NCBI GenBank assembly: GCA_902494935.1
Contig: CABUVH010000119.1
Location: forward strand, 1-5,972
From: an uncultured Collinsella sp.
GTDB taxonomy: Bacteria > Actinomycetota > Coriobacteriia > Coriobacteriales > Coriobacteriaceae
Reading direction: 5' to 3'
Length of the DNA stretch: 5,972 nucleotides
Part shown: positions 1 to 5,467 of the stretch, in pieces
Numbering within the stretch: position 1 is the stretch's first letter
How the letters are laid out: each line of letters starts with the position of its first letter
Program-made: the position numbers and the translations under genes
The notes under the pieces: model-generated
Told to the model about the DNA's origin: nothing
The model's database searches: none
What the model saw: only the letters and a program-made list of their open reading frames with translations

Positions 1-288
1 ATCAACACCATCTGCGCAGCCACGAGCGAGCGCCAGCAGGCGGCGGCGTCTCTCGCCAACCGCTGCGACTGCATGGTTGTGGTGGGCGGAAAGAACTCGG
101 GCAACACCCGCCGCCTGGCGCAAATTTGCGCAGACGCCTGCGAGCGCACGCATCACATCGAGGAAGCTTCAGAGCTTGAGACCGCTTGGTTTACCGACGC
201 TCACCACATCGGCATCACCGCCGGAGCCTCCACCCCGCAAGAACACATCGAGCGCGCCGTCGAGCGCATCAAGGAGCTTTGCCGCTAA
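1..288 (+). CDS. ispH: 4-hydroxy-3-methylbut-2-enyl diphosphate reductase (IspH/LytB), C-terminal part
   Basis: IspH is the last enzyme of the MEP pathway; it reductively dehydroxylates HMBPP to IPP and DMAPP using a [4Fe-4S] cluster in the cytosol. The frame is open from base 1 and ends at TAA 286-288, giving the last 95 residues of a protein that is usually about 280-315 long, so the start lies upstream of the window. Visible family marks are NTICAATSERQ (fragment residues 2-12), whose Cys5 corresponds to the third cluster-ligating cysteine; VVGGKNSGNT (27-36), where Ser33 and Asn35 match substrate-binding positions; and ITAGASTP (72-79), whose Ser77 also contacts the diphosphate in characterised homologues. 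The fragment carries extra cysteines (22, 24, 43, 47, 94) that I do not recognise as family-conserved. The next gene starts only 2 bases after the stop, so the two are almost certainly cotranscribed. Identification is secure; regulation cannot be seen. Confidence 0.96.
   Translation: MNTICAATSERQQAAASLANRCDCMVVVGGKNSGNTRRLAQICADACERTHHIEEASELETAWFTDAHHIGITAGASTPQEHIERAVERIKELCR
271..276 (+). promoter_or_regulatory. Possible ribosome binding site for the DUF512 gene, at unusually long spacing
   Basis: AAGGAG lies inside the end of ispH, 14 bases before the ATG at 291. This is longer than the usual 5-10 base spacing and longer than for the other genes here. Because the ispH stop (286-288) is 2 bases from that ATG, initiation may rely partly on ribosomes finishing ispH (translational coupling). 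A GTG at 324 in the same frame is an alternative start, but I see no better Shine-Dalgarno sequence in front of it. Confidence 0.45.
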
Positions 289-290
289 TC

Positions 291-1733
291 ATGGACCAGA
301 CCGTACCCGCATACGCCGCCGAGGTGGCCGATTACGGGCGCAGCCGCGACCCCGAGCCGGGTGAGGGCGCGCTCGTAAAGAACGTGCGTCCCGAATCGCC
401 CGCGTGGGATGTGGGTATCGAGCCGGGCATGCGTGTGCTCACGGTCAACGGTGAGGCGCTCACCGACATGATCGTGTGGCTCTGGGAGGCCGACGACGAC
501 ACCGTCGACCTCGAGGTTTTCGACCCGCGCGACAACAGCGTCACCCCCGTCGAGCTCGACCGCTTCCCGGGAGAGGACTGGGGCCTTGAATTCGATGGCC
601 CCATCTTCGATGGTATGCGCACCTGTGTGAACGCCTGCGTATTTTGCTTTATGACGATGCTCCCCAAGGGCGGCCGCTCCACGCTCTATATTCGCGACGA
701 CGACTATCGCCTAAGCTTTTTGCAGGGCAACTTCGTCACGCTGACCAACCTCACCGACGAAGATGTGCAAAACGTCATCCAACGCAACATGAGCCCCATG
801 AACGTGTCGGTCCACGCCGTGAGCCCCGACGTCCGCCGCCGCATGATGGGCCGCAACGCCCAGCGCGGCATGGACGTGCTCGAGGCCATCATGGCAGCCG
901 GCATCGAGATCCACGCCCAGATTGTGCTGTGTCCCGGCATGAACGACGGCGAGGAGCTGGAAAAGACCCTGCGCTTTTGCGAGGAGCACGAGCAAATCAC
1001 CAGTCTGGGCATTGTGCCGCTCGGTTTTACCAAGCATCAGAACCGTTTTAGCTGGTCCTACAGCGACAAGCCCGAGCTAGCGCGCGAGACCATTGCCATG
1101 ATCCGACCGTTCCAGGACCGTGCCTTCGAGCGCTTTGGCCGCCACACCTTCCAGATGAGCGACGAGTTCTACTTGGATGCCGGCATCGAGCCACCCGAGG
1201 CGGACTTTTACGACGGCTACCCGCAGTACTACGACGGCATCGGTATGATCCGCTCCTATCTGGACGAGACCGACAACGTGCTCGCCGCCGATGCCGAGCG
1301 CCTGCGCCGAGTTCGCGAGGCAATCGCCGAGCGCAACCAGCGCCTTCTGTGCCTCTCCGGCGCCAGCGCTCGCGACACCGTGGCGCGCTTTGTGGAGTCG
1401 CCGCATGGTCTCGCCGGCACCGCCACAGCCATCAAGAACCGCTACTTTGGCGGCAACGTGGACGTGACCGGCCTCATCGTCGCGTGTGACATTCTGGAGC
1501 AGCTGCCGCAGGATCTCTCTGGGGTTATGCTCTTTGTGCCTAAGCTCATGTTCAACGCTGACGGCATGACGCTTGACGAGTATCATCGTGACGATTTACT
1601 CGCAAGCCTTACCAGTCGCGGCGCCGAGGTTCATGTGGTGTCGACCATGCCGCATGAGCTGCTCGATACCCTGGAGCACATCCTTGGCATTGTGCCTGCC
1701 GACTCTAACACTTCCACTGACCCTACCCATTAA
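291..1733 (+). CDS. DUF512-family protein with PDZ-like and radical-SAM-like regions, function unknown
   Basis: This is a 480-residue protein of a widespread but uncharacterised family. Residues about 27-80 look like a small PDZ-type domain (ALVKNVRPESPA, then GIEPGMRVLTVNGE at 42-55). Cys112, Cys116 and Cys119 (CVNACVFC) form a CX3CX2C motif of the kind that binds a [4Fe-4S] cluster in radical SAM enzymes. DDDYRLSFLQGNFVTLTN (136-153), SVHAVSPDVRRRMM (173-186), QIVLCPGMNDG (210-220) and VPLGFTKH (242-249) match the family core. The C-terminal DUF512 part follows, with MSDEFYLDAG (289-298), GIGM (316-319), NRYFGGNVDVTGL (383-395) and FVPKLMF (415-421). No signal peptide or membrane segment is evident, so it is probably cytosolic. 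The frame is open upstream to 186, but that stretch lies within ispH, so ATG 291 is preferred. Many Gram-positive anaerobes carry this gene just before der, as here (10-base gap). Family assignment is confident. SAM-dependent radical chemistry is inferred from the motif, and the substrate is unknown. Confidence 0.9.
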   Translation: MDQTVPAYAAEVADYGRSRDPEPGEGALVKNVRPESPAWDVGIEPGMRVLTVNGEALTDMIVWLWEADDDTVDLEVFDPRDNSVTPVELDRFPGEDWGLEFDGPIFDGMRTCVNACVFCFMTMLPKGGRSTLYIRDDDYRLSFLQGNFVTLTNLTDEDVQNVIQRNMSPMNVSVHAVSPDVRRRMMGRNAQRGMDVLEAIMAAGIEIHAQIVLCPGMNDGEELEKTLRFCEEHEQITSLGIVPLGFTKHQNRFSWSYSDKPELARETIAMIRPFQDRAFERFGRHTFQMSDEFYLDAGIEPPEADFYDGYPQYYDGIGMIRSYLDETDNVLAADAERLRRVREAIAERNQRLLCLSGASARDTVARFVESPHGLAGTATAIKNRYFGGNVDVTGLIVACDILEQLPQDLSGVMLFVPKLMFNADGMTLDEYHRDDLLASLTSRGAEVHVVSTMPHELLDTLEHILGIVPADSNTSTDPTH

Positions 1734-1738
1734 AGGAG
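1732..1738 (+). promoter_or_regulatory. Ribosome binding site of der
   Basis: AAAGGAG overlaps the TAA stop of the preceding gene (1731-1733) and stands 5 bases before ATG 1744. It fixes the der start: the same frame is open back to 1573, but that extra stretch lies inside the DUF512 gene, and MKPIVAVVGRPNVGKS is the usual N-terminus of the family. Confidence 0.85.
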
Positions 1739-1743
1739 AGCAG

Positions 1744-3078
1744 ATGAAACCTATCGTCGCCGTCGTCGGACGCCCCAACGTGGGCAAGTCCACGCTCGTT
1801 AACCGCCTGGCCCAGACCTCGGACGCCATCGTCCACGAGTCACGCGGTGTCACGCGCGACCGCTCGTATCACACGGCCGATTGGAACGGCCGCGAGTTCA
1901 CCATCGTCGACACGGGCGGCATCGAGCCGCTCAAGAGCGATGACGTCTTTGCCACGTCCATCCGCGACCAGGCGCTCGCCGCCGCCGAGGAAGCCGCCGT
2001 CATCCTGTTTGTGGTCGACGGCCGCACCGGCGTCACCGAGGAGGACGAGTCGGTCGCCCGCATGCTCAAGCGCTGCGACAAGCCGGTCTTTCTGCTGGTA
2101 AACAAGCTCGACAACCCCGATCGCGAGAACGACAGCATCTGGGAGTTCTATTCGCTCGGCATCGGTGAGCCCACGCCGCTCTCGGCCCTGCACGGTCATG
2201 GCACGGGCGACCTGCTCGACGACATCGTGGCCCTGCTTCCCGAGGAAGAGGACGAGGTCGCCGATGAGTTCCCCGACGCGCTGAACGTCGCCATCATCGG
2301 CCGCCCCAACGCCGGTAAGTCCTCGCTGTTCAACCGCATCCTGGGCGCCGACCGCTCCATCGTGTCCAACATTGCCGGAACCACGCGCGACGCCATCGAC
2401 ACGGTCGTCGAGCGCAACGGCAAGCACTACCGCATGGTCGACACTGCGGGCATCCGTAAGAAGAGCACCGTGTACGAGAACATCGAGTACTACTCGATGG
2501 TCCGCGGCCTGCGCGCCATCGACCGCGCCGACGTGGCGCTGCTCGTCGTTGACGCCTCCGTGGGCGTTACCGAGCAGGACCAGAAGGTCATGGGCCTTGC
2601 CATCGAGCGCGGTTGCGCCATCGTGGTGCTGCTCAACAAGTGGGACCTGCTCGACGACGACCGTAAGCGCGAGGCCTGCATGGAGACCATCGACCGCCGT
2701 CTGGGCGTCATGGCTCCCTGGGCCCAGTACCTGCGCATCTCTGCCCTCACTGGCCGCAGCGTCGAGAAGATCTGGGCAATGGTAGACGCTGCCGAGAAGA
2801 CGCGCTCGCAGAAGATCAGCACCTCACGCCTCAACACGTTCCTCACCGACCTGCGCGAGTTCGGTCATACCGTGGTGGACGGCAAGCGCCGCCTGCGTAT
2901 GCACTACGTGACCCAGACGGGCGTCAACCCGCCGACGTTCACGTTCTTCGTCAACCACAGCGACCTGGTCAACGACACCTACCAGCGCTACGTAGAGAAC
3001 CGCATGCGCTCGACCTTCGACTTTGCCGGCACGCCCATTCGACTCTTCTTTAGGAAGAAGGAGCAAAAGGATGCATAA
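1744..3078 (+). CDS. der: Ribosome biogenesis GTPase Der (EngA)
   Basis: Der is an essential GTPase with two tandem G domains that acts in late maturation of the 50S ribosomal subunit. The 444-residue length is normal for the family. G domain 1 has GRPNVGKST (9-17), the switch-I threonine in SRGVTRDR (33-40), DTGG (56-59), NKLD (120-123) and SAL (147-149). An acidic linker (EEEDEVADE, 167-175) leads to G domain 2, with GRPNAGKSS (186-194), GTTRDAID (212-219), DTAG (233-236), NKWD (298-301) and SAL (333-335). The C-terminal KH-like domain (about 353-444) carries YVTQTGVNPPTFTFFVN (388-404) and the terminal GTPIRLFFRKK (429-439). All nucleotide-binding motifs are intact in both G domains, so the protein should be functional. 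It is preceded by the DUF512 gene at a 10-base gap and its last 8 bases overlap plsY, which points to cotranscription and coupled translation. Confidence 0.98.
   Translation: MKPIVAVVGRPNVGKSTLVNRLAQTSDAIVHESRGVTRDRSYHTADWNGREFTIVDTGGIEPLKSDDVFATSIRDQALAAAEEAAVILFVVDGRTGVTEEDESVARMLKRCDKPVFLLVNKLDNPDRENDSIWEFYSLGIGEPTPLSALHGHGTGDLLDDIVALLPEEEDEVADEFPDALNVAIIGRPNAGKSSLFNRILGADRSIVSNIAGTTRDAIDTVVERNGKHYRMVDTAGIRKKSTVYENIEYYSMVRGLRAIDRADVALLVVDASVGVTEQDQKVMGLAIERGCAIVVLLNKWDLLDDDRKREACMETIDRRLGVMAPWAQYLRISALTGRSVEKIWAMVDAAEKTRSQKISTSRLNTFLTDLREFGHTVVDGKRRLRMHYVTQTGVNPPTFTFFVNHSDLVNDTYQRYVENRMRSTFDFAGTPIRLFFRKKEQKDA
3058..3063 (+). promoter_or_regulatory. Ribosome binding site of plsY, inside the end of der
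   Basis: AAGGAG lies 7 bases before ATG 3071, within the last codons of der. Its ideal spacing selects ATG 3071 over an upstream in-frame ATG at 3023, which would add 16 polar, charged residues before the first membrane helix. The chosen start makes plsY overlap der by 8 bases (3071-3078). Confidence 0.8.
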
Positions 3079-3754
3079 TCCGATTCTTCTGACCGCCATC
3101 TGCGCCGTGGTCTCGTTCTTTATCGGGGCGATTCCGTTTGGTCTGATCCTGGGCCGCGTGTTCAACCACACGGACATTCGTAAGGCGGGCTCCGGCAACA
3201 TCGGCACCACCAACGCCCTGCGCGTGGCCGGCCCCAAAGTGGCCGCGCTCACGCTGCTGCTAGACTGCCTTAAGGGCGCCATCTGCGTCCTTATCGCGCG
3301 TCCGCTCATTGCCGACTTGGGCTATGGCTTCCCCGTGAGCATTATGGCCCCCGGTGCCGCCGGCGACTGGATGCTCGGCGTCATCTGCCTGGCAGCCGTG
3401 TGGGGCCATATCTTCTCGCCCTACCTCAACTTCCATGGCGGCAAGGGCATCGCAGTTGGTCTGGGCGTCATCCTCGCCTGGTACTGGCCCATCGGACTTT
3501 CGCTGCTGGGCATGTTTATCGTGGCCGTCGCCATCACCAAGTTTGTGTCGGTGGGCTCGCTTGCCGCGGCCATCGGTCTTCCCATCGCTGCCTGCGCGGT
3601 CTTTCCGTACAGCAGCCTCGGACTTAAGTTTTGCATGGCGCTGATCGGCATTACTGTGGTGTGGGCCCATCGTACGAACATCAAAAAGCTCATGACAGGT
3701 AAGGAGTCCAAGCTCTCGTTTACCAAGCGCGTCACCGAGCCCGACGATAAGTAG
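3071..3754 (+). CDS. plsY: Acyl-phosphate:glycerol-3-phosphate acyltransferase PlsY
   Basis: PlsY is an integral membrane enzyme that transfers an acyl group from acyl-phosphate (made by PlsX, not in this window) to sn-glycerol-3-phosphate, giving lysophosphatidic acid, the first committed step of phospholipid synthesis. The product is 227 residues, slightly longer than many homologues (about 190-215), partly because of a loop near residues 80-100. The three conserved cytoplasmic motifs are present: GSGNIGTTNALR (40-51); GH at 112-113 with FHGGKGIAVG (121-130), the glycine-rich acyl-phosphate site; and HRTNIKKLMTGKESK (200-214). Hydrophobic stretches at roughly 4-30, 53-80, 100-118, 128-156, 160-180 and 184-199 fit its polytopic topology. 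It overlaps der by 8 bases and lies 9 bases upstream of gpsA, whose product makes its acceptor substrate. The charged C-terminal tail (about 210-227) is probably cytosolic. Confidence 0.97.
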   Translation: MHNPILLTAICAVVSFFIGAIPFGLILGRVFNHTDIRKAGSGNIGTTNALRVAGPKVAALTLLLDCLKGAICVLIARPLIADLGYGFPVSIMAPGAAGDWMLGVICLAAVWGHIFSPYLNFHGGKGIAVGLGVILAWYWPIGLSLLGMFIVAVAITKFVSVGSLAAAIGLPIAACAVFPYSSLGLKFCMALIGITVVWAHRTNIKKLMTGKESKLSFTKRVTEPDDK

Positions 3755-3757
3755 GAG
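3753..3757 (+). promoter_or_regulatory. Ribosome binding site of gpsA
   Basis: AGGAG overlaps the TAG stop of plsY (3752-3754) and stands 6 bases before ATG 3764. The short arrangement suggests that ribosomes leaving plsY feed gpsA initiation. Confidence 0.8.
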
Positions 3758-3763
3758 AGAGTC

Positions 3764-4771
3764 ATGAATGTTGCGCTGATTGGCTCTGGCTCGTGGGGAA
3801 CCGCCGTCGCCGGCCTTGCCGCCGCGCGAGCCGTGCGCGTGACCATGTGGGCCCATAGCGAGCAGACGGCCGCCGGCATTAACGGTGAGCACCGCAACCC
3901 CCGCTACCTTGTGGGCTACGAGCTGCCGAACAACGTGGTAGCAACGACCGAACTCGCCCAGGCGCTCGACGGTGCCGATGCGATCATCTTTGCCGTGCCC
4001 TCCACGCACTTGCGCGACGTGTGCCATCGGGCAGCGCCCTTTATCGCCGCCGATACCCCGGTGCTCTGCCTCACCAAGGGTATTGAGCCCGAGTCTGGCC
4101 TGCTCATGAGCGAGGTCATCGCCAATGAGATCGGCAACGAGGCACGTGTCGCGGCGCTTTCGGGCCCCAACCATGCCGAGGAGATCTGCCGCGGCGGACT
4201 TTCTGCCGCCGTCATCGCCAGCAAAGACGCGCAGGTAGGGGAGACCTTTAAGAACCTGCTCCTATCCACGGCCTTCCGCATCTACCTGTCGCAGGACATG
4301 ACCGGTGTCGAGGTCTGCGGCGCCATGAAAAACGTTATCGCCATCGTGTGCGGCATCTCCGCCGGCACCGGTGCCGGCGACAACACGCTCGCCCTCATCA
4401 TGACGCGCGGCCTGGCCGAGATTAGCCGTCTGGTGCATGCCCGCGGCGGTCAAGCTATGACCTGCATGGGACTTGCCGGCATGGGTGACCTCATTGCCAC
4501 CTGCACCTCGGAGCATTCGCGCAACCGCACCTTTGGCTACGAGTTTGCCCACGGCGTGTCGCTCGACGAGTATCAGACGCGCACGCATATGGTGGTCGAG
4601 GGCGCCGTCGCGGCCCGCAGCGTGAGCGAGCTTGCCCGTTCACTGGGCGTAGACATTCCGCTCACCTTTGCCGTGGAGCAAACGCTCTACAACGGTGTTA
4701 CTTTGGATAGGGCGCTCGAGATTCTTACCGACCGCGTACCCTCCCAAGAGTTCTACGGACTCACCGACTAG
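3764..4771 (+). CDS. gpsA: Glycerol-3-phosphate dehydrogenase [NAD(P)+] GpsA
   Basis: GpsA is the soluble NAD(P)H-dependent enzyme that reduces dihydroxyacetone phosphate to sn-glycerol-3-phosphate for membrane lipid synthesis. The product is 335 residues, the usual size. The N-terminal Rossmann fold opens with MNVALIGSGSWGTA (1-14), the GXGXXG dinucleotide loop, and continues through FAVPSTHLRDV (76-86) and TKGIEPESG (104-112). The SGPNHAEEI segment (133-141) leads to the helical substrate domain, with AMKNVIAIVCGI (187-198), where Lys189 is the conserved catalytic lysine, and GDNTLALIMTRGLAEI (205-220). The family signature GLAGMGDLIATCTS (236-249) is followed by SRNR (252-255). The enzyme supplies the substrate of the adjacent plsY product, a common and functionally sensible pairing. 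The gap to plsY is 9 bases and to rpe 18 bases. All key residues look intact. In other bacteria the enzyme is feedback-inhibited by glycerol-3-phosphate; nothing in the DNA shows transcriptional control here. Confidence 0.98.
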   Translation: MNVALIGSGSWGTAVAGLAAARAVRVTMWAHSEQTAAGINGEHRNPRYLVGYELPNNVVATTELAQALDGADAIIFAVPSTHLRDVCHRAAPFIAADTPVLCLTKGIEPESGLLMSEVIANEIGNEARVAALSGPNHAEEICRGGLSAAVIASKDAQVGETFKNLLLSTAFRIYLSQDMTGVEVCGAMKNVIAIVCGISAGTGAGDNTLALIMTRGLAEISRLVHARGGQAMTCMGLAGMGDLIATCTSEHSRNRTFGYEFAHGVSLDEYQTRTHMVVEGAVAARSVSELARSLGVDIPLTFAVEQTLYNGVTLDRALEILTDRVPSQEFYGLTD

Positions 4772-4774
4772 CGC

Positions 4775-4781
4775 AGAAAGG
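4775..4781 (+). promoter_or_regulatory. Ribosome binding site of rpe
   Basis: AGAAAGG stands 8 bases before ATG 4790 in the 18-base gap after gpsA, the longest intergenic gap in the window. It is weaker than the sites in front of der, plsY and gpsA. No inverted repeat with a T-run, and therefore no intrinsic terminator, fits into this gap. Confidence 0.65.
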
Positions 4782-4789
4782 CTTCTACC

Positions 4790-5461
4790 ATGGGTTCCAT
4801 TAAAATCGCTCCGTCCATCCTTTCGGCCGATATGGCCAACCTCAAGGGCGACCTCGACAAGATCGCCGGCGCCGACTACGTGCACTTCGACGTCATGGAC
4901 GGCCACTTTACCGGCAACCTCACCTTTGGCGCTGACATCCTTAAGGCCGTCAAGCGCTCCACCGATGTACCGGTCGACGCGCACCTGATGGTATCGAACC
5001 CCGACGAGACGGTCGATTGGTACGCCGACGCCGGCGCCGACATGATCACCGTGCACTACGAGGCTTCCACGCACCTGCACCGCACGCTCACGCATCTACA
5101 GCAGCGCGGCGTCAAGGCCGGCGTTGCTCTCAACCCCGCCACCCCCGTGTGCGTGCTCGAGAGCATCATCGACGTCGTCGATATGGTACTGCTCATGAGC
5201 GTGAACCCAGGCTTTGGCGGCCAGAGCTTTATCCCGGGCACCATCGCTAAGCTCCACGAGCTCAAGGCCATGTGCGAGCGTCACGGCGTTTCGCCCCTCA
5301 TCGAGGTCGACGGTGGCATTTCTTCCAAGAACATTGCCGAGGTCGTCAAGGCCGGCGCAAATGCCCTGGTGGCCGGTTCTGCCGTATTTAAGTCCGAAGA
5401 TCCCACTGCCGAGGTTGCGCTGCTGCAGAAGCTGGGCAACGAGGCTGCACAGGAGGCATAA
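4790..5461 (+). CDS. rpe: Ribulose-phosphate 3-epimerase
   Basis: Rpe interconverts D-ribulose 5-phosphate and D-xylulose 5-phosphate in the non-oxidative pentose phosphate pathway; it is a cytosolic, metal-dependent TIM-barrel enzyme. The 223-residue length is typical. Visible motifs are IAPSILSAD (6-14); HFDVMDGHF (32-40), with metal ligand His32 and metal ligand/catalytic Asp34; DAHLMVSNP (63-71), with His65 the next metal ligand; SVNPGFGGQSFIP (137-149), the phosphate/lid loop; and EVDGGIS (172-178), with the second catalytic Asp174. GANALVAGSAVF (189-200) forms the last phosphate-binding turn. One oddity is FTGN (40-43) where most homologues read FVPN. The gene follows gpsA by 18 bases and precedes a cysteine desulfurase gene by 6 bases, so operon membership is likely although there is no direct pathway link to either neighbour. 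A related hexulose-phosphate or allulose-phosphate epimerase is possible, but the overall match favours Rpe. Confidence 0.96.
   Translation: MGSIKIAPSILSADMANLKGDLDKIAGADYVHFDVMDGHFTGNLTFGADILKAVKRSTDVPVDAHLMVSNPDETVDWYADAGADMITVHYEASTHLHRTLTHLQQRGVKAGVALNPATPVCVLESIIDVVDMVLLMSVNPGFGGQSFIPGTIAKLHELKAMCERHGVSPLIEVDGGISSKNIAEVVKAGANALVAGSAVFKSEDPTAEVALLQKLGNEAAQEA
5451..5456 (+). promoter_or_regulatory. Ribosome binding site of the cysteine desulfurase gene, inside rpe
   Basis: A consensus AGGAGG sits in the last codons of rpe, 11 bases before ATG 5468. It supports that start and a transcript that runs through rpe into the next gene. Confidence 0.75.
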
Positions 5462-5467
5462 ACCCTT

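Noticed and set aside
186..290. A possible 35-residue N-terminal extension of the DUF512 protein
   Set aside because: It overlaps conserved ispH codons in another frame and its translation is a His/Arg-rich shadow sequence.
1077..1586. A 169-residue open frame on the - strand inside the DUF512 gene
   Set aside because: It overlaps a conserved coding region completely and shows no domain, so a shadow is the simplest reading.
1573..1743. A possible 57-residue N-terminal extension of Der
   Set aside because: The in-frame stretch lies within the DUF512 gene, whereas ATG 1744 has a strong ribosome site 5 bases upstream and gives the standard Der N-terminus.
2233..2270. GA-rich run encoding an acidic stretch in der, considered as a repeat or ribosome site for an internal start
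   Set aside because: It encodes the normal acidic linker between the two G domains, and no independent reading frame with a family match follows it.
1840..2427. A 195-residue open frame on the - strand inside der
   Set aside because: It is fully antisense to the first and second G domains of der and its composition is typical of a reverse-frame shadow. I see no ribosome site or family motif.
3260..4174. A 304-residue open frame on the - strand across plsY and gpsA
   Set aside because: It lies antisense to two confidently identified genes, its translation is rich in Gly, His, Arg and Ala with no recognisable domain, and long antisense frames are expected opposite high-GC genes.
4772..4789. 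Gap between gpsA and rpe as a site for a terminator or promoter
   Set aside because: At 18 bases it holds only a modest ribosome site, with no stem-loop or T-run. A promoter inside gpsA cannot be excluded but is not visible.
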